Source: a virus
DNA length: 56,598 nucleotides
IMG/VR virus record: IMGVR_UViG_3300032334_000481
Location: 1 to 56,598 of that record
Reading direction: 5' to 3' (one strand)
Below are positions 35,358 to 45,042 of this stretch, piece after piece. The notes below the pieces were generated by a model, which worked only from the letters and a program-made list of their open reading frames with translations, had not been told where the DNA came from and searched no databases. Both the position numbers and the translations under genes were made by a program. Numbering within the stretch: the first letter of the stretch is position 1; each line of letters opens with the position of its first letter.

Positions 35358-36956
35358 TTAGGAGGAGCGTCTCCCCTCGCCCTTTGGATTTCTACCAGCA
35401 GTTGTAGCAGCATTATCTGCTTGTGCCTGTTGGCGTTGTGCATCACGCTCTCTATTACCTGCATTATTTGCATTTGAATCTGCTGCCTGTCTAGCAGTTG
35501 GTTGAACCATAGAATCGCTTTCTGAGCGTTCTGGCAAGTTAAGAAGTTCACGAGCCTCGTTAGGAACCATAATCTGGTTCTTAACATAGTTAGTAAGAAT
35601 CTGTGACTGAGCCAACTCATCAGTAAGAGTAAGTTCATTAAACTTAAATTCTAGAATATCTGTTTTTTCACGAATAATCTTATTAAGAATTTTTTCAAGA
35701 TTACGTTGTGCTGGTCTTGCTACCTGTTCTTTAAATGTACGGTCTTGTGCTAGTGAGTCTGCAATTGTTGAAGAACTGCTACCACCTAATTTAGACAATG
35801 GAACTTGGTGGGCAACCAAAATATCATCACGATTCTGTTCACGGTATTTTGTAAATGAGCCTTCTTGAACACCAGCCTCAATAGGTTCCATCTTGAACTC
35901 AACCTTATTGTTTTCAGTATCTCCTGGAAGTGGAATGTAAAGAGTTCTGTGAGACTGTCCCTTAAGACCTGTCTGCAAGAAACGGAATAGTTTGTCTTCT
36001 GCTTCTTGTGTAAGTTGTGCACCCTTTAAAGTCACAATATAACGTGGAACAGCCTTGTTATTGAAATAGTCAATATTGTATTGTGTTGCAAGCATATCGC
36101 CTAGTAATGCTGGCATAGCAGCAATTACATCTGGAACACCATAAAAAGTATTTAGTGGAGAGTATTCTTTAATGTGGATAATCTCATTTGGTCTTTGGTC
36201 ATCTGTAATATAGTTAACGTTCTTTGCACCAAAGTTACGAAAATAAACTACCTTGTTAGCAATAATTTGAACATACCCATCACGAAGTCTGCGAACACGC
36301 ATTGTTGATGCAGGAATATGACCAATATAACCAATCTCCCCTGTAACTGTTCTACCAACTTCAATGTATCCATTGCCCATTGTATGAACATCTGTAAATA
36401 CTTTTTCAAGGACGGATGAAAATGATTCGTCCTGGTTTAGGCTTTCTAGCCAATCTTTTAGTTGTACTTTAAGTCTTTCAATACGTTTACGAGCACGAGC
36501 CATTTGGTCTGCTGATGCTGCTTCTAGTTTTAGATTAGTTTTATCTGAAACAATAAAATCATAGCCAAGACCAACTGTATTTTCAACCTTGGCATCAATG
36601 GCAGCGTGGTTAGCAAATGAAGTGTCATAGTAGTTTGCTAGTTCGTAAAGATTGTATGGTGGGGTAATGACATCAAACAATGCATATGCATTACGGAATA
36701 CTACACCAGGATTAATAGCATTTGAACGTGCTTCTCCAATACCCATTTGAATTGCACCAGCAGATTCTAAATATGCATCATCTCCCAAAGCCTTAACCAT
36801 TCTAGAACTTCTACGTTTAAAGTTTGTTTGCATTCCAGAAAATGATTTAATTTCATCCCATGACTTAATGAATGGGTCGTGGTCAGCAAACTCGTTCTTT
36901 AGTACTTGTGCTTCATCTAGGCGAGCAGGAGTGTTAGCATATTCATAATAACTCAC
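35358..36956 (-). CDS. Portal protein
   Basis: 532 residues. It forms the dodecameric DNA gate in the capsid vertex. Typical portal features: YNLYELANYYDTSFANHAAIDAKVENTVGLGYDF, VFTDVHTMGNGYIEVGRTVTGEIGYIGHIPASTMRVRR, and IIHIKEYSPLNTFYGVPDVIAAMPALLGDMLATQYNIDYFNNKAVPRYIVT. The C-terminus is helical then Gln/Ala/Asn-rich. It is followed by protease and capsid in standard order. No terminase gene lies upstream of it in the window. It overlaps the previous stop by 1 base. Confidence 0.92.
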   Translation of the reverse strand: MSYYEYANTPARLDEAQVLKNEFADHDPFIKSWDEIKSFSGMQTNFKRRSSRMVKALGDDAYLESAGAIQMGIGEARSNAINPGVVFRNAYALFDVITPPYNLYELANYYDTSFANHAAIDAKVENTVGLGYDFIVSDKTNLKLEAASADQMARARKRIERLKVQLKDWLESLNQDESFSSVLEKVFTDVHTMGNGYIEVGRTVTGEIGYIGHIPASTMRVRRLRDGYVQIIANKVVYFRNFGAKNVNYITDDQRPNEIIHIKEYSPLNTFYGVPDVIAAMPALLGDMLATQYNIDYFNNKAVPRYIVTLKGAQLTQEAEDKLFRFLQTGLKGQSHRTLYIPLPGDTENNKVEFKMEPIEAGVQEGSFTKYREQNRDDILVAHQVPLSKLGGSSSSTIADSLAQDRTFKEQVARPAQRNLEKILNKIIREKTDILEFKFNELTLTDELAQSQILTNYVKNQIMVPNEARELLNLPERSESDSMVQPTARQAADSNANNAGNRERDAQRQQAQADNAATTAGRNPKGEGRRSS

Positions 36957-37351
36957 TAGTCATCACTTCCAAATTGGTCAAAAGTTTTCTTTGCATCGAT
37001 AAGTGCACCGAGGTCTGTTTCTGAAGGAATGTATCCTTGAGCCATTCTATCAATCTGCTCACTGTATTCTTCATCCGATACCTTGCGAACATTGGCAAAA
37101 AATACTGCCTGACCATCTGGCTTTCCTAGCCAAGATGCCTCATTACGAAGTAGAGCAATTCTAGACTCATCGCCTCGCATTGAGTCAATTGATAATGCAT
37201 TTCCTTCGTCATCTGTAAAAAATTTACCAGAACGTAACTGCCAAACGTAGATTCCATAGTCTGAAAAAGGCTCTTCTACGATAGAAACCTTTGTTTTACC
37301 AATTTGGTTGGGCATGACTTGACCAATATCTTTTGTAGTATCTATATTCAT
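36956..37351 (-). CDS. Small protein upstream of portal, unknown
   Basis: 131 residues, alpha/beta and acidic. The segment VWQLRSGKFFTDDEGNALSIDSMRGDESRIALLRNEASWLG and the helix EEYSEQIDRMAQGYIPSETDLGALIDAKKTFDQFG suggest a folded cytoplasmic-type protein. It is coupled to the portal gene (1-base overlap), hence probably head-assembly related. The ATG at 37351 is preferred over the GTG at 37357 because it lies one base from the predicted +1. Confidence 0.6.
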   Translation of the reverse strand: MNIDTTKDIGQVMPNQIGKTKVSIVEEPFSDYGIYVWQLRSGKFFTDDEGNALSIDSMRGDESRIALLRNEASWLGKPDGQAVFFANVRKVSDEEYSEQIDRMAQGYIPSETDLGALIDAKKTFDQFGSDD

Positions 37352-37358
37352 AACCACT

Positions 37359-37367
37359 AGTATACCA
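37359..37367 (-). promoter_or_regulatory. Extended -10 promoter (TGG-TATACT)
   Basis: TGGTATACT; predicted +1 at 37352, one base from the ATG of the gene before portal. Confidence 0.55.
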
Positions 37368-37369
37368 CA

Positions 37370-40300
37370 TTATGATACATTAGTGATATAAGTTTGACGA
37401 ATTGGTGTGTTTAAATATGTATATCCTCCATCAATTATGCCTAAATTATTAGTTATACTTGTTTCTCCAACAATTCTATTTGTTCCAGTAAACATAGAAT
37501 ACATGTTTGTTGAGGATATTGCGTTTGGTCCTAAAACATTTTCCCATGAGCCAGTATCACTAACAACAGACCATTTATACGAGGTTATTGAGTTCCAGGT
37601 TGTGTTCCAGTTTATTAGACTATTTAACCAATAACTGTTATCAATAATAAAATTCCAACTATAAGGTGTTGTTGTTAATGGTGATTCCCAGGTAAATGAT
37701 GTTATATCATTCCATGTTCCATCGGCAAACTTAAATTGATAATAAGATAAATTATCTATTGAAATTCCACCAATTAAATTAAACTCTCCTGTAATATCAA
37801 ATATAAGTGGTTCTTTAAAAAATATTCCAAGCGTGTACCAACGATTTGTGTTTATTGTTGGAGAATTATCATGTTTTCCATTTATAAAATAAAATACTTT
37901 ATCATCTGGTGTACCATTTAGTGAAGCAGAAATTATTGCAGTATCTCCATTTCCTGTTCTTGTTAAAACAACTTCAACGGTTTTATTTTTAGCCTTTATC
38001 TCAAAAACTTTTTCTGAGGCATTTGGAAATTTTGCATAAAAAGGAGAGGAACTAGTATCTAATTCTGAATTGTAAAATATTGATAATTGCAGCATACTTA
38101 TATTTGCTGTATCGTTAATTGGAATTCTAATTCCACGGACAGTATTAGCAACTGTTTTATCAAATCCAACTAGTCTAATTCCAGAATCTCTGCTCATGTA
38201 TGTATATGGATTTTCTCTTTTACTAATCAGAAATGGATTATATCCATTGTAGTTATATAATGATGTTGATGTATTATATGTATATGGGATGATTTCTGTT
38301 CCATATTTTGTTCCGATTGATTTTGTTGAACTTTCATCATATGCTTGTGATGATAGTTGCATTTTTTGAATTTGAATTAAATTATTTTCGGTATCTGCAA
38401 CATTAAAATCTATATGTATAACTAGGTTATATTCTCTAATGTCTATGCCAGTTGGTGGGTAAATTATAAATCCATCTACTACCTCGTATTTTGTTGTTTC
38501 CCAAGATACATCTGGAATGACTGTTCTATCCAAACTTGGCTCTACATTTGTAGTGAAAGTAGAGTCTGGCTGATAGGAATTAAACACTGGCTCAAATGTT
38601 ATATATGTTTTTATGTTTGAATTTTCATAATTATTAGTATCAAAGTATTTTTTAGAAGACACTGTTTTGTTTAATAGTGATGATTCATAATCAATGTTAA
38701 ATTGAATAAAGTTATACGGATATACCGTGTCATTTTCTACTTTACAAAATTGTGACAAAGGAATTGCATTTTTCCAATATCCATTAGTAAATACACCTAG
38801 CCTATATCCAGTACTTGTAAAATTTAAATAATCTTGGTATGGCTTAATCTCATAACTACCTACAATGTCATTTGCTACTGAACCTGCTATAGTTAAAACA
38901 TTGCTTCCGTCAACTGGATATGTGAATGTTCCAGATGATGAAACTAGAGATGAGCGTTTTGACAAATTTTCTTCTGTTAAGAATTTGACTGAATAAATAT
39001 TAGCATCGCATGTTTGCGAAACAGTTAAGTCATCATCTCCACCAATATAAACAATTAAATCGGATTGGTTAGAGAAGAAGTTTTTTACATCTGCCCCACT
39101 TCCCTGCTGATTTTGTGTCAAACAATATGTTATAAAAGCATCTATATCTATGCCAATAATAAAATTAAAATTTGAAGAATATGAAATAAGATTGTTTGTG
39201 TTTTCTGAAAATATCTCGTATTCTGTTCCTGACTGATAATTTATTCTATAGGAGATTGTAGAATTATTTACAATTATAGAAAAATATTGATTTGAATTTT
39301 CCTTATTAACAATTTTGAATAAAACTTGGTCTGAAGTTGGTAATGAAGTATAGTATCCATGAATATAAAAACCTTTTGTTTGCTGAGTCATTATATTTAG
39401 TTTTTCAACTTGTAAATTTGATATTGCAGTAGACATTGTTCCAGATTTTAGGTTAAATACTGTTCCAGAAATTGTGCTTTCTAAATCAGTAATGATTTTT
39501 GTATCTGAGTTTAGTGTTGCTTTGTTATATTGATAATTAGATATATAGTTGTTATCGACTACAACGTTGTCTGTTTTTGATTGTTTCCAACTGGCATTTG
39601 AAGTGTAATTGTAGTTAACAGCATATTTAGATTTAGAATAATCAACTACTATAGACTTTCCATTAAAGTTTCTAACTACGTTATCTGGAAAAGAAACTCC
39701 ATGTCCAAATCCAAATCTTCTTAAAGCCTGGACGGTATCTATCTGATAAGTGTATGTTGATATGCAGTCATAAGTACCCTGCCCAAATGAAAGATATTCC
39801 GTATCTGTTAATGTGTTCAAGTCTGTGTCTGATAGTGATAAATATATCAAATCTTCTCCATTTACTATCAGTTTAGATGAATTTGAAGTATTTACAATTT
39901 GAATTAAGAATGGTCTATTGAAATCTTTAATATATGCGGTTCCACTTTTACCACCAATTTGCAATATAAATGATGTCTGATTAACATATAAACCATTGCC
40001 ATCATCCGTTGCAGAATATGCACCAACAATTTTTCTTTTACCAAGGTATGGTTTTTCTATTTTTGTCCAGAATTCTAAAGTGTTATTATTGTATCTACCA
40101 TTGTAAGTAAAGATTCCTTTTGACGGTATGTTTATTGTATTATTTGAACCAGAAAAAAATACCGAATAGTCGGAACCAAAAACAATTGGAGCAACTTTTT
40201 CAAAGTTAACTGATGATGTTATAAACCCAAAATTATTTGCTGTATTTAAAGAACGAACTATTTTTCCAGTTATTGGTGATAAATTTTGGTCAAGGTCAGA

Positions 40301-40405
40301 AAGATTTATGCTGGCAAAGTTAAGCACTTCATCATCGAATATATATATTGACGTAGGATGTTCTTGCAAAATTTTTTCTGCATAGGAGTGTGATATATTA
40401 GCCAT
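37370..40405 (-). CDS. Large structural protein with ConA/LamG-like regions
   Basis: 1,011 residues, Asn/Ser/Tyr-rich and almost all beta. Segments such as NGRYNNNTLEFWTKIEKPYLGKRKIVGAYS (about 100-130) and FNFIIGIDIDAFITY look like concanavalin-A/LamG sandwiches, repeated at least three times along the chain. No enzyme motif is seen. It lies between the reductase gene and the portal module, so it could be a head fibre or an adhesin. The GC content looks lower than the head genes. The start is one base from the predicted +1 of a TGA-TAGAAT promoter. Confidence 0.65.
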   Translation of the reverse strand: MANISHSYAEKILQEHPTSIYIFDDEVLNFASINLSDLDQNLSPITGKIVRSLNTANNFGFITSSVNFEKVAPIVFGSDYSVFFSGSNNTINIPSKGIFTYNGRYNNNTLEFWTKIEKPYLGKRKIVGAYSATDDGNGLYVNQTSFILQIGGKSGTAYIKDFNRPFLIQIVNTSNSSKLIVNGEDLIYLSLSDTDLNTLTDTEYLSFGQGTYDCISTYTYQIDTVQALRRFGFGHGVSFPDNVVRNFNGKSIVVDYSKSKYAVNYNYTSNASWKQSKTDNVVVDNNYISNYQYNKATLNSDTKIITDLESTISGTVFNLKSGTMSTAISNLQVEKLNIMTQQTKGFYIHGYYTSLPTSDQVLFKIVNKENSNQYFSIIVNNSTISYRINYQSGTEYEIFSENTNNLISYSSNFNFIIGIDIDAFITYCLTQNQQGSGADVKNFFSNQSDLIVYIGGDDDLTVSQTCDANIYSVKFLTEENLSKRSSLVSSSGTFTYPVDGSNVLTIAGSVANDIVGSYEIKPYQDYLNFTSTGYRLGVFTNGYWKNAIPLSQFCKVENDTVYPYNFIQFNIDYESSLLNKTVSSKKYFDTNNYENSNIKTYITFEPVFNSYQPDSTFTTNVEPSLDRTVIPDVSWETTKYEVVDGFIIYPPTGIDIREYNLVIHIDFNVADTENNLIQIQKMQLSSQAYDESSTKSIGTKYGTEIIPYTYNTSTSLYNYNGYNPFLISKRENPYTYMSRDSGIRLVGFDKTVANTVRGIRIPINDTANISMLQLSIFYNSELDTSSSPFYAKFPNASEKVFEIKAKNKTVEVVLTRTGNGDTAIISASLNGTPDDKVFYFINGKHDNSPTINTNRWYTLGIFFKEPLIFDITGEFNLIGGISIDNLSYYQFKFADGTWNDITSFTWESPLTTTPYSWNFIIDNSYWLNSLINWNTTWNSITSYKWSVVSDTGSWENVLGPNAISSTNMYSMFTGTNRIVGETSITNNLGIIDGGYTYLNTPIRQTYITNVS

Positions 40406-40412
40406 ATCTACT

Positions 40413-40421
40413 ATTCTATCA
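40413..40421 (-). promoter_or_regulatory. Extended -10 promoter (TGA-TAGAAT)
   Basis: TGATAGAAT just downstream of the reductase terminator; predicted +1 at 40406, next to the ATG at 40405. Confidence 0.5.
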
Positions 40422-40423
40422 CA

Positions 40424-40458
40424 TAAGAAAATACCCTGCCAAGTTAATGACAGGGTAT
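40424..40458 (-). terminator. Intrinsic terminator after ribonucleotide reductase
   Basis: Minus strand: ATACCCTG / CAGGGTAT stem (40431-40458) followed by TTTCTTATG. With the promoter at 42542-42569 it makes the reductase a self-contained transcription unit. Confidence 0.75.
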
Positions 40459-40467
40459 CTTACCTAT

Positions 40468-42507
40468 TTAGTTTTTATCTGGAATTTTGATTTCACAGTA
40501 ATCGGTGGTACAGTAGGCTTCGCCTTGTGCTTCCAGATTGCCCACTCCGTCATAGATAGCAGAGAAATCAATCTTTGCCAATCTACCAATATAGTAGTCA
40601 TACTCATCTTCTGTAATTTCTGTATATGGCTGTTGTGGATAAACATCATTACCCATTGATAGGAATGATACCGCCTTCAACTGACCCTCATACATATTTA
40701 GAACAGAAGTGATATGTTGTGTTTCCTTTTCCTTATCAAAAGACAAGGTTACAGAAACTCCGTTGTCAGACCAATACTTCTGGGCAGTAGCAGCAAGTGC
40801 TGTCTTCTCAAATAGAGTGACATCCTTTTCTGCTCTCTTATGTCCAGATGCAATTGGGAAATATACTACGGAAGTATTTGCTGATACAAGGTCTGCTTCA
40901 ATCTTATACCCTGCTGCTTTGAACAAGTGTAGCATTGGGTCTTGGTTGCTGAAGCGGATTGCTCTTAGATAGAACTTTCCACCTGGACCCCAGTGAACAC
41001 CAGGGGTAGCACCAGAAAGAATTGACACAGAACCAGATGGCTTAACTGTAGTTACACGAATTGATTCACGAACACATAGCCACTCTGAATACTTGTTGTC
41101 ATAGTAACGAATCTTGTTATATCCATCATCCATCCACTTACGCACAGTTGGAAGACCATGCTCATCAGCAAATGATGCGATACCAGTTAGAGATGTTCCG
41201 ATTCTACGGTTTCTCTGCATAATACCGTTGGTCTGTTGCCAGTGAGTAGGAAGAAGTGTTACAGTCTTTCCATATAGGTAGGCAAACTTAAGAGTACGCA
41301 AGAAGTCTTCTTTGCTATCGTGACGGTTTAGGTGAACTTCTACAAGTGTGCATAGTTCATATGATTCCAATGGTTGTTCTGCACATGGATTGAATCCCAT
41401 AACACGGAAATCCTTCCCATCTGGAGCATCAGCCAAACGACCATAGTTTCTAGCAACATCTAGCCAGATAAATCCTGGCTCTCCGTTATCTGCAATGCGG
41501 TCTACATACTTTGAGTAGTCCATACCAACGGTTGCTGATACAGAGTTATTTGACATCCAAGCCCATCCTGGATTCTCTGGGTCATATGAGTTACGCTCAG
41601 GGAATACTTCTGGATTCTTTAGGTTAAGGAAGTCATCGTCTCCTTCTGCTCCCAAAGCAAGGGTAGCAGAACGTCTAACGTTTCCAGATACTACACAAGT
41701 ACCAATAAGATTAACTAGGTCAACAATAGCACGAGCATCTAGTGTTTCTCCTACACGCTGTCCTAGCACATGACTAATTCTTTCATGTAGTTTGATTAGT
41801 GGTGCTGGTCCTGACGCTACCCCACCAAATCCCTTGATAGGTGCACCTTCTGGGCGAATTTCAGAATAGTCAAACTTCTGGATACTCTGACCTGCACGAA
41901 GATATGAGTTGATTAGCAAGCGAGTTGCTTCTACCCAACCTTCACGAGTATCTGGAATTACATAGGTAACTTCTGGTTCTGATGGTGCATAAATAACAAA
42001 GTTCTTGTCTTTTCCAAGGGTATCAAAGCCAACTCCAATACCAAGCATAAGAGCATCCATTACCCAAGCAAACAACTGACCTGGGTCATTCTTGTCTAGG
42101 TCTTTTGTAGATACCATAGCACAATTCTGCAAAGCAGCAGAGTTACGCTTTTCCATTGTAAGTGGTGTGCCAAACGTCCACATACCACGACCTGGAGGTG
42201 TCCACTTTAGCGTGAACATACGGTCAAATGCTTCTTGTGCTGACTTCTGTGCCTTATAGTCATTCCATGGGAGACGATTCTCCTTTGCATGGTTTTTCTG
42301 GACAGAATACATACCTTCAATAACTCTGCGTACAACTTCGTACCAGCGTTCTTTAGTTCCGTCATCTTTGACTCGTGAGTAAGTGCGAACGAAGGTAATT
42401 TCACCTAGTGCGTTGCCACCTGCATCCACGAATCCAAAGGGTGATTCCAATGATTTGTACTTTTCGACAAAATCTGTTGGGAGTGTAAAAGAGAAAAATT
42501 CTGACAT
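40468..42507 (-). CDS. nrdJ: Class II (adenosylcobalamin-dependent) ribonucleoside-triphosphate reductase
   Basis: 679 residues. It reduces ribonucleotides to deoxyribonucleotides for phage DNA synthesis. It is the monomeric type related to the Lactobacillus leichmannii enzyme (739 residues). The active-site set is visible: C129 (LQNCAMVS), C375-x-E377 and C386 (NPCAEQ...ELC), with the same spacing as C408/E410/C419, and a C-terminal CX4C redox pair (C666, C671). The finger-loop motif TYSR is present near 42-45. B12 must come from the host or environment. It has a consensus promoter and terminator of its own, although it is embedded among structural genes. Confidence 0.93.
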   Translation of the reverse strand: MSEFFSFTLPTDFVEKYKSLESPFGFVDAGGNALGEITFVRTYSRVKDDGTKERWYEVVRRVIEGMYSVQKNHAKENRLPWNDYKAQKSAQEAFDRMFTLKWTPPGRGMWTFGTPLTMEKRNSAALQNCAMVSTKDLDKNDPGQLFAWVMDALMLGIGVGFDTLGKDKNFVIYAPSEPEVTYVIPDTREGWVEATRLLINSYLRAGQSIQKFDYSEIRPEGAPIKGFGGVASGPAPLIKLHERISHVLGQRVGETLDARAIVDLVNLIGTCVVSGNVRRSATLALGAEGDDDFLNLKNPEVFPERNSYDPENPGWAWMSNNSVSATVGMDYSKYVDRIADNGEPGFIWLDVARNYGRLADAPDGKDFRVMGFNPCAEQPLESYELCTLVEVHLNRHDSKEDFLRTLKFAYLYGKTVTLLPTHWQQTNGIMQRNRRIGTSLTGIASFADEHGLPTVRKWMDDGYNKIRYYDNKYSEWLCVRESIRVTTVKPSGSVSILSGATPGVHWGPGGKFYLRAIRFSNQDPMLHLFKAAGYKIEADLVSANTSVVYFPIASGHKRAEKDVTLFEKTALAATAQKYWSDNGVSVTLSFDKEKETQHITSVLNMYEGQLKAVSFLSMGNDVYPQQPYTEITEDEYDYYIGRLAKIDFSAIYDGVGNLEAQGEAYCTTDYCEIKIPDKN

Positions 42508-42541
42508 AGTGTTTCCACCTTTCCATAACTGTGATGTATAA

Positions 42542-42569
42542 AGTATACCACAGTTTTAAGAAAAGTCAA
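42542..42569 (-). promoter_or_regulatory. Consensus sigma-70-type promoter of reductase gene, with hairpin
   Basis: Minus strand: TTGACT (42564-42569), 16 bases, then TGG-TATACT (-10 at 42542-42547). An inverted repeat AACTGTG / CACAGTT covers the -10 and early transcript and could be an operator. This is the only minus-strand promoter seen here with a clear -35. The gene start has SD GGAAAGGTGG. Confidence 0.75.
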
Positions 42570-42575
42570 ACACTA

Positions 42576-43661
42576 CTAACTTATTCTATAGGTTACCCAG
42601 GTATTAGTACCAGTTCTTCTAGACCTAAATCTTGCAGAAGTACCGAAAGCGACTGCTCCGCTACCCACAATAGTATGTGCAGTTCCTGCTGTTACTGTGT
42701 TTGACCCTGATGCTCCAGTATTTATAAATGACCAATCAAAGCCCATGTCTGTATAAGTGTTTTGGACGTTAGTATCCATCAAAGTGCCTGTAGGCAATGG
42801 AAAGTTTCCTGTAGTAGCACTAGACACCACAATAAAAGTTTGAAGGTCTGTATAAGTAAGTGTTCTGGCAGTTGATATTGTTGTAGGCGGAGAGGGCTGC
42901 CAAAAAAAGTTTTTTCCATTTAGAAAAGTACGAGAAGCAACTACGTTTGTTCCGATTTGAACAGTTGGAGTAGTTGTTCCTGTACCAATGTTTATACTTG
43001 CTGTTGTTGAGGTTGTTCCAATTCTTACTAAAGTATTATTTGCTCCAGTAGCAATATTTAAAGTTGAATCACCATTAGTAACAAGATTCAATTGTTTAGA
43101 ATAAGCAGTTGAAGACTTATCCATAATATTTACAGTAGTAGCAGGAACTCCACCAGAAGTGTATCCAGTAGTGTCTGTCCATCCGATAGCAACGGTAGAT
43201 GTATTGGAATCACCAATAAAAATTCTTCCATTACTGCCAAAACCAGTATCGCCATTATAGGTTATTGAACCACCTTGTAAATAAATATTTCCAGAGTATG
43301 CACCATAACCTTCAGCGTTTCCAGATTTAAGGTATAAATTACCAGAAGTAGCAATATCAGGTAATTCAGGGTCAGAGGTTAAAGAAGTAATTGCTGTACC
43401 AGTAGCCATAGTAACGTTAGAACTTGTTACAGTTACAAAACCAGTAGCATTAGTGCCAGCAATACCTGTAACAGATGTTCCTGCACCAGTAAACCCAGAA
43501 CCACCACCAGAAACAGTAGTCCAAATAGGTGTTGCACCTGCACCTTGTGAAGTTAAAACTTGACCAGAAGTTCCTGCTGCTGTAGAAAGGGTAAGTTGAC
43601 CATCAATATTTATTTTAGATAATGCTGGTAACTGGATTCCAGATAATTGTTTTTTTGCCAT
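42576..43661 (-). CDS. Fibre-like structural protein
   Basis: 361 residues, Thr/Gly/Ser-rich beta-helical composition. The N-terminus (KKQLSGIQLPALSKINIDGQLTLST), repeated 'TVQIGT/ATLNIAT' strands and an ending in GTSARFRSRRTGTNTWVTYRIS resemble tail fibre or decoration proteins of aquatic phages. The ATG at 43661 is exactly at +1 of a TGG-TATAAT promoter. A longer reading to 43736 would run over the promoter and the end of the previous gene, so it is rejected. Confidence 0.7.
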   Translation of the reverse strand: MAKKQLSGIQLPALSKINIDGQLTLSTAAGTSGQVLTSQGAGATPIWTTVSGGGSGFTGAGTSVTGIAGTNATGFVTVTSSNVTMATGTAITSLTSDPELPDIATSGNLYLKSGNAEGYGAYSGNIYLQGGSITYNGDTGFGSNGRIFIGDSNTSTVAIGWTDTTGYTSGGVPATTVNIMDKSSTAYSKQLNLVTNGDSTLNIATGANNTLVRIGTTSTTASINIGTGTTTPTVQIGTNVVASRTFLNGKNFFWQPSPPTTISTARTLTYTDLQTFIVVSSATTGNFPLPTGTLMDTNVQNTYTDMGFDWSFINTGASGSNTVTAGTAHTIVGSGAVAFGTSARFRSRRTGTNTWVTYRIS

Positions 43662-43667
43662 ATATAG

Positions 43668-43676
43668 ATTATACCA
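43668..43676 (-). promoter_or_regulatory. Extended -10 promoter, leaderless (TGG-TATAAT)
   Basis: TGGTATAAT ends six bases before the ATG at 43661; +1 coincides with the start codon. Confidence 0.65.
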
Positions 43677-43678
43677 GA

Positions 43679-45028
43679 CTATCCAATTAGGACAATACGG
43701 TAAGTTGCTGCAGAAACAGTTGTAGATGCATTCCAAGTAATAGTTACATCTCCAGTTGGGGCAGAAGAACCTGCAGTCTGGTCAACCTTAAAGTCTGCAT
43801 CAACCAATAGACCACTAGAAACCTCATACATTTGAACTAGAATTCCTGGGGTATTTCCAATCAAGTGTGTTGTTGCTGGAATAGACCATGTTGCAGTTCC
43901 AGATGATGGAGTAATAGATGCATTAGTTGCAGTATATTTTTTCAATCCAGTAACAGCGGCTACTGCTGTTGTTACGAATGCTGTAGTAGCAATTTGAGTT
44001 GTATTAGTTCCAGCAGTTGCTGTTGGAGCAGTTGGGGTACCAGTCAAAGCAGGTGATGCAAGAGGTGCGGCATCAGTAATTCCATAACCAGATAGCGTAG
44101 TTGGTGTGGAAGAAATCTTTGACCATGCAAGGCTTGTAATCCATGATGGGTTTGCATATGAACCACTTGTATAAACTCCATTTGTAACCGTTCCTGCGTT
44201 ACCTGAAACAGAACCAGTAATTGTATTAGTTACAGTTAGGTTTGCTAGTGTTCCAACGCTGGTAAGTGAAGAGTTTACTACACCAGAACCAAGAGTTGTT
44301 GCATTAAGAACAGTTGTTCCAGCAATTTTAAATACCTTGCCAGTTAGAAGGTTTAGGTCTTCTGATGATGTCCATGCACTAGTTGCATTAACCCAGTTAA
44401 AAGTTTTGTCAGTTGCACCCTTTAGAGTAATACCTCCACCATCAGCAGTTGTATTATCTGGTGATGTTACAGAACCAAGTTCAAGGTTTTTGTCATCAAC
44501 TGTAATGGTTGTTGAGTTAACTGTAGTTGTTGTTCCGTTAACAATTAGGTCTCCACCAACGGTAACGTTACCAGATGTTGTAAGACTTGTTAGGGTTCCA
44601 ACACTTGTCAAAGATGATGCTGTTACCCCTGAATTTAGGGTAGAACCAGTAAGAGTCCCTGCTGCTGCAGTAACGGTAATATTGGCAGAGCCATCGAAGG
44701 AAGTTCCGTTAATTGTTCTAGCAGTCTGAAGGGTGGTTGCGGTAGATGCGTTACCTGTAAGGGCACCTACAAAAGTTGTTGAGGTTACTGAAGTAAGACC
44801 TGCGATTGTTGTTGCAGATGAACCAATGGTGATAGCAGTGCTACCAACTGTAACTGTATCAGCGGTGGTGGCTACGTTGAGGGTAGCAGAACCATTACCA
44901 AATACTAGTCTACCACCTGAGTAATATAAAGCACCTGCAGTTGTTCCTGCACCATGTGTGCTATTTAGCACTGGGTTCAACAATAGATTGCTATTTAAAT
45001 CTATGTTGGTTAAAAACTTTCTTGACAT
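43679..45028 (-). CDS. Tail-fibre-like protein with aquatic-phage strand module
   Basis: 449 residues. It contains repeated beta-strand units (TVGSTAITIGSSATTIAGLTSVTSTTFVGALTGN) and the module VNSTTITVDDKNLELGS...TTADGGGITLKGATDKTFNW (about 165-220). A paralogous copy of this module lies in the 567-aa protein. A 'SWITSLAWSKISSTPTTLSGYGITDA' segment is typical of fibre shafts. It is probably a receptor-binding fibre or its connector. SD AGAAGGAGA; ATG start. Confidence 0.75.
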   Translation of the reverse strand: MSRKFLTNIDLNSNLLLNPVLNSTHGAGTTAGALYYSGGRLVFGNGSATLNVATTADTVTVGSTAITIGSSATTIAGLTSVTSTTFVGALTGNASTATTLQTARTINGTSFDGSANITVTAAAGTLTGSTLNSGVTASSLTSVGTLTSLTTSGNVTVGGDLIVNGTTTTVNSTTITVDDKNLELGSVTSPDNTTADGGGITLKGATDKTFNWVNATSAWTSSEDLNLLTGKVFKIAGTTVLNATTLGSGVVNSSLTSVGTLANLTVTNTITGSVSGNAGTVTNGVYTSGSYANPSWITSLAWSKISSTPTTLSGYGITDAAPLASPALTGTPTAPTATAGTNTTQIATTAFVTTAVAAVTGLKKYTATNASITPSSGTATWSIPATTHLIGNTPGILVQMYEVSSGLLVDADFKVDQTAGSSAPTGDVTITWNASTTVSAATYRIVLIG

Positions 45029-45042
45029 TTCTTATTCTCCTT

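Noticed and set aside
42576-43736. Longer start (43736) for the 361-aa fibre gene
   Set aside because: The extra 25 codons run across the promoter and the end of the upstream gene and give a Cys/Trp/Tyr-rich segment unlike the rest.
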